DNA of 64,000 nt, from the NCBI GenBank assembly GCA_003439945.1, contig QVRM01007026.1, positions 28,446 to 92,445 of the forward strand, read 5' to 3'. This document shows positions 1 to 10,516 of this stretch, one piece after another. This stretch comes from Dermanyssus gallinae. Its lineage: Eukaryota; Arthropoda; Arachnida; Mesostigmata; Dermanyssidae. Numbering within the stretch: position 1 is the stretch's first letter; each line of letters opens with the position of its first letter. A program made the position numbers and the translations under genes. Under the pieces are notes generated by a model. It made no database searches. It was not told the origin of the DNA and saw only the letters and a list, made by a program, of their open reading frames with translations.

Positions 1-405
1 TGTGACCGCCTTCGGCCACCGCCAGAAGAAAAAAACAAGAAGCACTTCGTTTTATGCTAGCAGTGTTCCAACACCTCGAAACTACTAACTCGAAAATGTA
101 ACGCTTCCTCAAAGTGAAAACCCTAGTCAACGAGAGTTGAAATGCCCGTCAATAAGAAGGCATGTAAAGAACCAATATCTCTGTCTCTCCATGTCTCTCT
201 CTCTCTCTCTCTCTCGTGTTATGTACAGTCTGTAATGATGTCAAAGCTGAGGCAAAGGCAGCCAACCATCTATCGAGTCACGTTCAACCACGAGAAAAGC
301 TCAACTTGACATTACAAGTACATATGCAAGGCACAACGTGACACTTGTTATTTACTACTAATAATAGACCGTTCTATTTCGCCATGTCATGTCGGCATTC
401 CGCCG
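1..405. other. Non-coding flank with (CT)n tract
   Basis: No coding region is visible. The stretch holds a (CT)n microsatellite at about 187-214. It lies downstream of the 3' end of the minus-strand zinc-finger gene that stops at 406, so it probably contains that gene's 3' untranslated region. No canonical AATAAA was seen on the minus strand. Confidence 0.5.
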
Positions 406-1345
406 CTACCGTGCGCTATCGTTGCTGTGATACTCCATCACGTGCTGCTTGAGATTCAGAGAGGTTCGAAACACCTGGCCACACTTTGAACACGACACGC
501 TCAAAGTGCACGCCCTACGGCCTTTGGCACTGGCGACGCGTGCACTGTTCTGAGACTCTTCGCGGATGCGCTTCTTCTGCTGGACAGCTTGGGCGCTGCC
601 TTTAGCGAGACCAATATTTCGCAGGAAGGCTTCCTGGTTGTCGCTCGGCGACAAGCTACCACCGCTGCACGATTCGAGTTGGCCGTCATTGGCCCACCGA
701 AGCTCCCGCCGTTCGCTGCCTGGCCGCCGGTCCGCCTGAGCCGCCCTCTCCTGACGCAGGCGATGCTTTTCGAGTTCGTGCAGAATGCGACAGGTTGAAA
801 TGTGCTTCTTGTAGCCTTCAAACAGGACGCAGCCGCAGTATCGACACGTGCTCAGCTTCGTCTTGACGTGCGCGTGCAGTTGCTTCTCTCGATGCGAACT
901 TCCTGGCCCACAGTCGTCGAACACACAGGTCAGCGTTCGGTTCGGCATGTGGCTTTCGACGTGAAGCTGGTGCTGCTTCGCATGATGACGCCGAAATGGC
1001 GCGCCGCAAAAGTTGCAGTAGAAACTGAAGTTCATCAGATGTAGGGCCGATGCTGCCGAATTGCTGTCACGTTCAATCGTCGCCTTCGCGAGATTATGCA
1101 GCAGCTTTGGTCGGCCGCGTTTTCTAACAGGCTGCACCGGTTCGGCGGTGTTCACTATGTGCACGACGTTGATCGACGTCGGGGGATTGCCGGCAGTGAA
1201 TCCACGCTCGTCGTCCGCGTAACTCGTTCTTTCAGACGAATCGGGCGGCGGTAGAATTGTCACCACCAGACCAGAACCAATGCCGACAGGACTACAGCGC
1301 GCCTGTGCAAGCGCGCCATTCGTCTCGACAGCAGGAAGCTCTCAT
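406..1345 (-). CDS. 3' coding segment of the 5'-window zinc-finger gene
   Basis: The last open segment ends at a stop at 406-408. It holds the AT-hook-like RKRGRPK, a finger with C-x2-C and H-x3-H (about 1,030-955), a C-x4-C unit (about 935-900), a C-x2-C...H...C unit resembling a C2HC knuckle (about 855-795), and a canonical C-x2-C-x12-H-x4-H finger close to the C-terminus (about 500-430). Confidence 0.6.
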
Positions 1346-4248
1346 GTCGAGCGACCCGCTTTCAGGGAAGATCTCTTCAACTCCGTTCTCCGCGAAGTGC
1401 AACGTGCTCTCATTGCAGTTGTTTCGATGAAGCTGCACATCGTCAAAGTCACCCCAAACAATCCAATCGCATCCTGCACAGTAGCACCGCATGGCGTGCG
1501 TCACCCACATATGCTCTTCTAGCTCCGCCTGTTCGCTAAATGAATTCTGGCAGCCGTCGAGAGCGCAGTGCCATGGGTCGCCCATCATTTCGTAGCCGCA
1601 TGTGCCGCGCCCGGTGGGCGCGGTATCGTTCCGTGTGGCTCTTCATACTGTTCATTCGTGTGCGCCAATTGAAGTCGATTAAGCAGAACTCACACGATAT
1701 GTGCGGTCGCGTGTCGCCCGTACCCGAAGTCTTATCGGAGCGATCCGGCAAATCCCACCGTTCGACGCCACCCTCCATCACGGCCTGCCGGTGCTGGTCC
1801 ATATGAGCAATTAAGCTCTGCCGGCTACCGAATACGTAGTTCCGGCACTGGGGATAGACGCAGTTAATAGCGTTGGGACGATGACGACGCTCATGCTGAT
1901 CGCGCCGTTCCGAATGTGGCTCGCGTGTCGGCATGCGGACAGAGCGCACCATCGATCACCCGCAGGTCTCTAAAGATGATCTCACATATGGAACACCTAA
2001 AAGAAGACCAAATTTTAGTAGAGAGCGTTAAGACTGCTCGCCGAATACAGTCACTAAGCTTAGAGTAAGTTAACTAAGCTCGCTGAAGACAGTAATGACT
2101 CCTAGTCATACTCGTCACACCAAGTCCTGATGACCAAACGATCGATATCGGCAATACAGTTCAGCTGAGTTAAGTGTAGTAAAGACTGGACTTCAAGTGG
2201 TTAGAATAATTCACTACAAGGAAAACGCTGACTTAAACCTTTCACTGCTACACTTCCACCAAATGTAGGTGGATAATATTATTAGTATGGTTGTCTTCAT
2301 ACTACACTATAATGATTGCATAATATAATAAGCTACTAAGCAATCGACTCTCAACTTGAACATGTATGACCAGCGACTGATCACAGTAATGTGTTCTTGT
2401 CTGTCTTGGTTTAACTGGTTGCGAGTTTTTCGATTGCCGTTCTTTTTGACGTAATTTTACGGCACCAAATATGAATGAAAAATTTGAATGCAATTAGTAA
2501 AGGCAAAATTCTTTAGAGCGCACGTACTTGGACGAGACTAATCCTTCGCCTCTGTATTCGTGAGACGACAGATGACGATGCAGGTCATCAGCTGAGCAGA
2601 ATTTCTCGTGGCAGAGTGAACATTCGTGTACCTGCAAATTGTCGTTGGGATCTGTCTGAATATTATATACCACACAGGAGTCCGCGGAAACGTCATCGCA
2701 AGGTAGAGGCTCAGGTGTCGGCGATCGCGTATCGGCAATATCCTCATCCGAACAGCCCGAGGAAGATGTTGATGTGTCTTTCTGGCAGGAGCTCGCATCA
2801 ATCAGGCCTTTGTCCGGAAGCTCACCGAGCCGACTCACAAAGCGCGCTGTCTTAAAGAAGTCGGAATCGCTAAGGTAGTTGTCCTGCCTCCTCAGACGAA
2901 CCATTCTCGGGTCGCAGGTGACACACACGCATGTTCGGCGATCCAGTACTTCATCGAGCATGTCTGGACGGAAATCCGAGTACTGGTTAAAGAACTTGCT
3001 CGGCTTCTCCAATCGAATCACAATTGTCTTGATTTTCCGTATCGCTCCCGGGATCACAGCGGCGATCCATTGAGTTCTCGCGACAAAGCCACTTCACGGG
3101 CATGTTGTCTTGGAGGTATTTTTGCTTTCTCTTCCTTTCGTACGTAATCACACCTTTAAAAGTGCTAGCCGAGCGATCACCTTTTACCCTGCGACAATCC
3201 AGCTCGTCTTCAAATGAGTCCAATTTGGCAAAGTCGATCTTCAAACCACGAGTTAGCCTTCTTTCCATTACCCCCCGTACATGTGCTGGAGCATTAAGAG
3301 TTTCATCGGCCTTCTTGCTCGGAGCTACTAATAGCCCAAGACTCGTCGTCGTATGGTGTCTAGCCGCAGCCGATCGGGCCGATCCTCTCCGAATCCCGTC
3401 AATCTGATCGTGGGTCTTTTGCACAAGCGTATTAAGTACGTCCATGCACGTTTCTAGTATATCATCATCGTCCTCGTCCCGTATTTGCTTGTCCAATACT
3501 CCGCGTCGCTGAGCTACTTCATAGCGTAAACAATTTCTGTTGAGCACGGCGTCTGCTGTCGAACTTGCTCCGCAATCGGTGTAACTAGGGCTCTGTTTCA
3601 AAATGACGTGCTTCTCAATAACTATATCGGTTTGGGGCGCAACGCCGGTTTTGTCTGTCGTTGTCTTAACGACATATACCACCTCTTCGTTGTCCCGAAC
3701 TTCCTCAATACTAAACGGTCCCGTCTGATCCTCAACTAGACCACTACGCGAGTACTGGTTCACAAAATCGTAATCCATTTCACACAGGTCTTCTGGAAAA
3801 AAGAATTCGCTGGGTTCTGCAGATTCGACGCTGGTCGGCGGAGACGACTCTTCCACTATCGCTGCTGTTGTAGACACTTCAACCTCGTTGAATCCAGCCT
3901 TGGCACTCAAGTGAGTAGCCTCCATACCCTCAACTTGAACATCCGAAGTGGTAACAGTAGCGTCATCGCCAATGGTCATTGGAGAGCCTGACAATTCGGT
4001 GGGGCACAGTTGGCTTGGACACAGGCTGTATTTGACGGTGGAGTTCCGCCAAAACGTGTTTAGGCTGTCGGAGTATTCTTTTCAATCACACACTCCACGA
4101 CACGTTCCACTATCGAAGCTGTGTGTTCCGCGGCAAGCGGTGAATCAATGTAAGCGTGATCATGACGCACATACTTCTCCCGGAGAAACGAAGGCAGGCT
4201 TCGGGAAAGCGCGTGTTGTACACACAAGCGACACCTAGATTTGATCAT
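406..4248 (-). CDS. C2H2 zinc-finger protein with AT-hook-like motif, multi-exon
   Basis: This is a probable nuclear DNA-binding protein. The minus strand is open almost throughout 4,248-2,500 and 1,998-406, but the reading frame changes at about 4,070, 3,050, 1,940, 1,600 and 1,310. Seen: an ATG at 4,248 followed by a CRLC motif; a long acidic low-complexity region (3,994-3,100); and Cys2His2 fingers at about 2,650-2,580, 1,870-1,800, 1,570-1,500, 1,030-955 and 500-430. KRGRPK near 1,115 looks like an AT-hook. The frame changes can be joined by GT-AG introns of only about 55-120 nt (for example 1,695-1,641 in phase). One longer intron, about 2,525 to 1,999, joins in phase and yields a CSIC motif. 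Alternatives are assembly frameshifts or a decaying gene. The family was not identified. The same strand carries a second C2H2 gene at 21.7-34.3 kb, but no sequence similarity beyond the fingers was noticed. Confidence 0.6.
1292..1640 (-). CDS. Zinc-finger exon segment
   Basis: One canonical C-x4-C-x12-H-x4-H finger (HCALDGC...HMWVTH) is followed by a second CxxC pair. The segment can be joined to the preceding one by a 55-nt GTGAGT...GAG intron and to the following one by a 64- or 79-nt intron. Both joins keep frame but are my reconstruction. Confidence 0.45.
1536..1998 (-). CDS. Zinc-finger exon segment
   Basis: It contains a C-x4-C-x12-H-x3-H finger (CVYPQC...HMDQH). The upstream edge at 1,998 is a splice acceptor (CTTTTAG), whose first residues read CSIC in the phase left by the donor GTACGT near 2,525. 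The frame changes again near 1,940, where a 64-nt GTGATC...CAG intron is possible. Confidence 0.4.
1999..2525 (-). other. Intron of the 5'-window zinc-finger gene
   Basis: AT-rich sequence between a GTACGT donor and a CTTTTAG acceptor on the minus strand. No other feature is seen in it. Confidence 0.45.
2526..4080 (-). CDS. Acidic N-terminal region and first C2H2 finger
   Basis: Two long overlapping minus-strand reading frames meet near 3,050. The upstream frame is rich in acidic, Ser and Thr residues; the downstream frame ends in a canonical C-x2-C-x12-H-x3-H finger (CSLC...HLSSH). A GTGAAG...TTTAACCAG intron of about 116 nt would connect them in phase; a one-base indel would also explain the switch. 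Confidence 0.5.
4060..4248 (-). CDS. Candidate first coding exon (CRLC motif)
   Basis: An ATG-initiated stretch of 62 codons encodes MIKSRCRLC near its start. CRLC also begins the arthropod ZAD domain, but the spacing of later cysteines does not clearly fit, so the domain is not assigned. It must change frame near 4,075 to enter the long downstream frame. Confidence 0.35.
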   Translation of the reverse strand: MIKSRCRLCVQHALSRSLPSFLREKYVRHDHAYIDSPLAAEHTASIVERVVECVIEKNTPTA

Positions 4249-4340
4249 AGGATGAATCGAACATATAGAACAAGAATTTTAATCGTATGCAATAGCTAAT
4301 CTGTGTATGTGCAAATATGCCTTAACTAATAGGACTAATA

Positions 4341-4380
<40 letters not shown>

Positions 4381-4995
4381 CTATATATATATATATGTCA
4401 TCGCGTTTGTTCAAATATATATGCGTGGGCATAATATTGGTGTTAGTGTGTGCACTTGTGAATTACCCACCATTCCTTCGTTACAGTTCCTCGACTATAC
4501 CGACGCATTTCATCCTCCGATCAAAGTCATAACTACCCCAATTATATGATTTGCCCTTTAGTGCGACTCACTATGATGCAGCAGTTCCTTAATCTTAATT
4601 TTTTTAACTTAGGCGGATCGTATTACTGACCCGTTACACAGTCAACACGCCGGATCCCATCTTTAACAAAAGGAAGCTGCTTTCAAAGCTGGACCTCATT
4701 TTCCGTGCGAGTGAAAGATTAGCTCAGAAACGGAGTCTTTGACTACGAGGTGATCAGCAAGGATGATGGGGGGAGCAATTCGCGTAATTTGCGGTTCCAT
4801 GGCACCTTCCGAATAAGTACCTATTCTCACAGGTAGAAGCTTTAGAAAAAAGCAAGACTGAGCTATGGACCCGACTGTGCGGTAAGGTTGACCAGAACTC
4901 CTGAGGCCAAAGTTTTAATATAAAGTCAAGAATCTAAGATACACCAAGCCCTCTCGCTTCGGATCTGGCTCGAAAAACGATAACTCACTTTCGTC
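4249..4995. other. Intergenic, with (CT)n(TA)n
   Basis: No supported gene. A compound (CT)n(TA)n microsatellite occupies about 4,341-4,397. It may include the promoter of the divergent-side zinc-finger gene starting at 4,248, but no core promoter motif was recognised. Confidence 0.4.
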
Positions 4996-5075
4996 GAGCC
5001 CGGTGGCGCGGTGCATTCGTCTGCGCAACCGGAGTAGACACATAGGTGCGCGGGTTCGAGCTCCACCGTTGCACA
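4996..5075 (+). repeat. tRNA-derived SINE-like repeat, copy 1
   Basis: The sequence has a tRNA-like 5' end, an A-box-like TGGCGCGGTGC at about 5,004 and a B-box-like GGTTCGAGCTCC at about 5,053, at tRNA-like spacing. It does not fold into a convincing tRNA cloverleaf. A second copy sharing GTCGAGCCCGGTGGC and the following region lies inverted at 6,558-6,480, which makes a dispersed repeat more likely than a tRNA gene. The repeat body may extend right, to a GGTCGCAGA/TCTGCGACC hairpin near 5,155-5,190. Confidence 0.5.
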
Positions 5076-6019
5076 TTTGAATTTATGGGGATCCCTCTAT
5101 GAAGCAATGCGAAAAGCAGTGCCCGTAGACGTTAAATCTTGAGCCCAGCGACGGGGTCGCAGAAGCACCACCAGTGCATCTGCGACCTCGTAGGACCCCT
5201 GAACTGGGCTGTGCTCTTGTGGAGGCCGTGCAATCATGGATTTAAAGCAGGACGTTTAGAGTCTCCGACCAACGCTATGAAATATATAGTAGTGTACGAC
5301 GGGTGCTACGATAACCATATCGGCCGCAGTAATCACTTCGCGGTATCCGCATCGCAAACGGTGCCACAGCCGATGCAACTAGAGACCCGCGCCAGTAGCT
5401 ACTGCAGACAAACGCGCGACAGATGGCTGTCGAAGCCTTTTTTAGGCGACAATTGACAGCATTATGCTGTATGCCGCCCCTGCTGTGAACCACGCAACTA
5501 CCTATGTCCTCGCCACTTGAACAGAACATAAGCGCCTCTCTCCCTCAATATATCGCATACGAATCGGATTGTTTCAACTGTAGCAGTCCACGTATTCGTT
5601 CTACATAGTACCACGGAACTGATGACGTAGCCGTTGGCACAGCTAATGGCCGGACGAGAGTGCTTCAACTACAGCTCGTAACGTATCGGTCAAGCTGAGA
5701 CAACGAATTGTGCCATAATGAAGCTTACCACAGAGTCAAACGCTGCTCGAGAAGCTGGCCGCCAGAACTGAGTAACGTCCTCAATATGTTCAGCAAGCAA
5801 TAACCCTCAGTCACTAAGGATAGTCTGGGCGCCAGACTCCGAATTACGGAAGCGTGAAACGGAGGCCAACAGGGGCTTCCACCGGAACATAGGAAGCAAC
5901 GACTGAGACTAAAGTCATAAGACCCAACTAAAGTTGGCGATTATATGTTATATTTCGCCCCCAGATTTCCCTGTGCTAATAAAATATCGAATGTATACCG
6001 AATCTCTCTCTCTCTCTCT

Positions 6020-6051
<32 letters not shown>

Positions 6052-6479
6052 CTTAACCACACTACACACATACACACCTACAAAATGCTATCGGGATCTT
6101 TAGTATATGCGCTACACTACTAAACATAGATTGAAGTTCGCTAATGTGATCAATCAACACTTCAACACACTGCTGATTGTTGTGAACTAAACTACTGGTC
6201 TATAACCTAGTGGAACAGCTGAGTCCATTATTATATATATTTTCAATGTCTCATAATAAGGACCGTATACTGGGCTCATTATCTATGGTCATTTGGTTCT
6301 CAAACTTATAATCTATAATCTATATATATTATATATATATAAATTATATCAGTTATAGCGCTCACACTGCTACTACTACGCTATCAAAGTTCAACTTTTT
6401 CGGCTGGCTCTCGTCACCTTACAGCAACCGCCTTGCAATGCTTCATAGACAACCCCAAAAAAACAAGTGTGCAAAACTG
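5076..6479. other. Non-coding, with microsatellites
   Basis: No supported gene. It contains a short hairpin near 5,155-5,190 and a (CT)n(TA)n tract at about 6,004-6,052. Open frames here show no recognisable domain. Confidence 0.4.
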
Positions 6480-6558
6480 ATGGTGACGATCGAACTGTGC
6501 ATTCATGTGTCTCCCTCCGGTCGCAAGGCGCACGCGAATGCACCACGCCACCGGGCTC
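6480..6558 (-). repeat. tRNA-derived SINE-like repeat, copy 2 (inverted)
   Basis: Read on the minus strand this matches copy 1 at 4,996: GAGCCCGGTGGCGTGGTGC, then the CCGG and AGACACAT blocks, then a decayed B box AGTTCGATCG. The degenerate B box suggests it is an old copy. Confidence 0.5.
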
Positions 6559-8609
6559 GACTGCCCGAACACTACTACTACTACTACTGCTGCTAAAACT
6601 CTCTAACCTAAGCTAGATGCGAAGTCAAATCCTCTAGGGCATGAATGTACCTGTCGGCAGTGTCGGTGCATGGTATCGAACCACGTTCGCCACCGTGAAC
6701 TTCGTCCGTTGCCGGCCAAAGCCATCGAGCATCTCGCATGAGCGGTGCTAGCGCGCCGTCAGGCTGCGCTTGTACCAGAAGCGTCACGTGCGAGCATTCA
6801 GCTGATAATGCAGCTGCCGTTCAGATCGTCGACAGCGGGCGTCGCAACCGACTGCGAAGGCGTCAACGGTTCCAAGGCGGGAGTAGGTGAGTACGGCCGT
6901 GCACGATAAGCTCGCCACTGTCACCGCGCACTTCTTAGTTCTTTCCTAGAAAGCGAAGAATGACAACATTAGCATCGACAGCATTGAACAAGCGAATTGC
7001 ACGGGTATGTCATAATAACAATAGTAATACTAATAATAATAATGTCTCATCTAAACCTCGGAAAACAAGACGTACATGGCGGCACGCCAACGGCACATTC
7101 CTACCTACTCGTTTTACAGGCGCATCCGTGGATCGGATGCCTCTTTTCAGGCAACATACTAGGCTAACAACATACTGCACTGTGTGCACTATGATGTGCT
7201 TAACATTGTTGCGTGTCACTCTGCTTATGAGGGCGAAGATCCACAACACGAACCGGAAAAACGCGACTCGTTTCATGTACCTTTAGGCGCTGAAGAGCGT
7301 GCTCATTTTCGACTTTCGGAGCCCCGCCGCAACCTTGACGAATAGGTTCGTTGGTGGAATCAGTCAAGAACATTTGTGGCGGCGAAAAACTGCGATCTAT
7401 CGCGGTGACATCCCAAGTCAGTGTAGCCGCTGTGGTAATCGTTGAGAGTCGAGTCCAGTTTCAGTACTTGCCCATACGCAGCCGACGCGACAGGGTCGAC
7501 GCTCTCTGCCAACGAACTCATCTAGTCTGCAATCGGTAAACCAACAAACAGACCAGAGTGTCAGCATCGTTGAGCACAGGTTGAGCAACACTGCGAGCCA
7601 GCATTACTTTGTGCTAGCATCGCTGGCACATGACCTTACTCTGATCCGTCCCAGAAAGCGTTAACACATTACGAGGATAAATATAATGATACATGAGAAT
7701 AAATATAATGTCCTAGACAATATACTTGGCGCCGCTATAACCATACGCTATACTATACAGATTCTGAAAAGATAACCTCAGAATACATACATGCATCGCC
7801 CATAACTTGCCACCTTCGGAAACACAAAAAAAAATTCACCACCAAGACCGCAATGTATAAATGAGCACAGTTTCCGAGTTATCAGTGCAAGTGTGCTGCG
7901 AAAAAAAATTGCTAGGAGCATGTAGGTTTAGTAATCCATTATAGCATTCTCCTTCTCTCTCTCTCTTCTCATTTAAGCGACAAATCAGAAATGATATCTC
8001 AAGGTGCAACTTGAATGAATATGATAGAACTTTAACGAGTTGCCAACCACAGTCGTCAAATTCCTGGTAGCAAGCATGGTTTGCATGACAGCGCACGATT
8101 TCCCAGTAAACGTAAATGCTCTCCTGGAATACGTCTATTGACTTCAAACAGCGGTCAAAGTATAATCAAACTCACCTTGATTGCCAATGCACTGTGCCAT
8201 CTGATTTCTTTGTCGCTGCGCGATATCACAAACACTTGAGGATATCACTGTAGCCTGAAATGACAATATGACAAATTAATATATATATATATATATATTA
8301 TTTGCGCACAGGACTGATCCATTTGCTACATAATTCTACAGGTTACTCTTGTTCATTATCTCGTTAGGTGGTCCGTAGCTGGTACACCTCTTTAGGACCA
8401 TACGGATTGATTGTTGAATGGGCGGAGGTCGGCAACTAAGTTAAAGGTCTAACGGCCACTGATGTGCGCTTTAGGCTACGATACGTTCAAAAACTAAAGC
8501 GATGAACTTAACAATTACGCCAGCAACAGCAACAAGACCAATATCTGTAATAACGCTTTTTTCACAACTGTAAAAGCAGAAGCCAACAATATGAGCAATG
8601 CACTTACAT

Positions 8610-8645
<36 letters not shown>

Positions 8646-8949
8646 CGGGCCAACGAAAACCAGCAACGATACCTTACGAAAGCCAATAATCACGCATAGA
8701 TGGATAATCTATATGCATGTATTTGTGAGTACATACGCCATAGAAAGCGAAGACGCCATTATCGGAGTTCATGGTTACAGGCTGGCTCGACGCAAACCAA
8801 TGCCAGGTTGCGACGGAATCTGTTCACAAACGACCCAAAATCTACTCACTCATCTGTACCAGTAGGCGATCCTCATACTTGCATGTGTGTACAGTATTCA
8901 ATGAAAGATAACGAACTCCACAAGACAATCTAGTAAGGGGTCAAGGGAT

Positions 8950-8990
<41 letters not shown>

Positions 8991-9720
8991 TAGTCTCCGC
9001 AATATGGTCATTCATAATCACAGTGCTATATATTTTAGGACAAAGGCAATCCTGTCTGTGAAAGTATTTTGCATACATATAAAAGTGTATGTATTTTATA
9101 TATGTATCTTGACTTGCATTTTTGCTATATATATATATACATATATATATATATAGATATATATATCACGCGCTCTGCTAGGTGACAGTATGTATATACA
9201 GTGTGTACGCGCAATCATGTTACATATATATGTATATATAATTTCTATCTCATACAGGTAAAACTATATACTATATATATCGCAGTGAGGTGCCGCGCAG
9301 CCATCAATTATTTATATGCATACACAAAGGCAGTATACGTTGTCAATTTCCGTTCAAAGAGAGCATTCAGACTTCAAGGGAGATTCTACACGATGTGCAG
9401 TTCGCAGCGTGACCCCGTCGAGGATAATAAGACTAAAGCGGTATTCATGTTTGTTGGCGCATAGAATCGTGTCTTCTGGTTAGCATGAAAACGATGCATT
9501 ATTACCCTTGCATGCAAACAAAGTTTCAGTTCACATAGAAACGAAATATGTCGTCAGTGTGCTCAGCGACGTCTCACCATTCACGCAGACCATTTCGGGG
9601 CATGCTACATCGTTGTCTCTACCGAAGCCACCCTGTCTGCAAAAAAACGAATTCGAGTTTCGATTAGCACTAATTCAAGACCTCAACACAACTTTGCTAG
9701 AACAGATACATTTACAGAAC

Positions 9721-9760
<40 letters not shown>

Positions 9761-10083
9761 GTATCTGTTCTGTAAAATAATTGCCTAACTAAAAAAGACG
9801 TCATAAACTGACGTTCGCAATAGGCCGTGTGACCTGTACAAATTTTCAAATTTCAGCATTGTTTAAGTTTCGAGTATTTAAGAACCGATACAGCATAGAG
9901 CAGAAAATAAGACAAAATACAACGAAGAACGACCCGGGTGGCGGTCTTAGCCTACGAGCAGTTAGATCCTGTCCCTAGATTGTTTAACACTATATCTCCT
10001 TATAGTCGTAAGCCAGTCCTAAATCGAGAGCCATTAAATACGATTGTCATAAACCCATATAGTAGAATTTGGGTGTGAATATG

Positions 10084-10131
<48 letters not shown>

Positions 10132-10259
10132 GCTAATTAACATTAATTGCTAACCATGTTGACGCAATCTAAGAAAAATCTTTAAATTATCTGTTTGGTT
10201 AGATCAGCTCTTATCTGGCCGTTGTATATTGACCTGTATGGCAGGCTGTTCCCATAGAG
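6559..10259. other. Non-coding repeat-rich stretch
   Basis: No gene can be supported. (TA)n tracts occur at about 8,279-8,300, 8,614-8,642, 8,955-8,990, 9,127-9,165, 9,721-9,758 and 10,086-10,128. A GC-richer patch at about 6,640-6,930 could hide a minus-strand exon but has frame breaks. Confidence 0.4.
9711..9776. repeat. Inverted repeat centred on (TA)n
   Basis: The arms TTTACAGAACAGATA (9,711-9,725) and TATCTGTTCTGTAAA (9,762-9,776) are exact reverse complements, separated by a (TA)n tract that is itself self-complementary, so the whole unit is a long palindrome. Confidence 0.75.
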
Positions 10260-10454
10260 TTGTACAGCTCGTTCCCTCGCTTTAGTTGTATATAAAGACA
10301 TTTCTATATTATATGTATAACAATGAAGTGTAGGCTTGTGCTCCGTGTCGGGCAACAATACCAGTGCCACAGCTTTTAGTAATATCACTCTCACTCAGAA
10401 ACGAGACTTCTCAGGTTTAATTGACAAAAATATTTACTTTAACGAGCTCTACAA
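10260..10454. mobile_element. MITE-like element, short copy
   Basis: The ends TTGTACAGCTCG (left) and CGAGCTCTACAA (right) form terminal inverted repeats. The right-hand 70 bp (ACTCAGAAACGAGACTTCTC... TTAACGAGCTC) resembles both arms of the larger inverted-repeat element at 16,255-16,895 in the RPB3 gene. It encodes no protein and is probably a non-autonomous DNA transposon. Confidence 0.5.
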
Positions 10455-10479
10455 GCTTATATGTAGCTGTTCAAGTATT

Positions 10480-10516
<37 letters not shown>

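Noticed and set aside
6660..6725. B-box-like GGTTCGATACC on the minus strand as a tRNA gene
   Set aside because: No matching A box at tRNA spacing and no cloverleaf could be drawn.
6640..6935. Possible minus-strand exon in a GC-rich patch, with a GTACAT donor at about 6,650
   Set aside because: No frame stays open from the acceptor near 6,935 to the donor, and no domain was seen.
8471..8686. Open frames encoding YIYIYI runs over (TA)n, here and at many other positions
   Set aside because: They are direct translations of TA microsatellites, with no conserved sequence outside the repeat.
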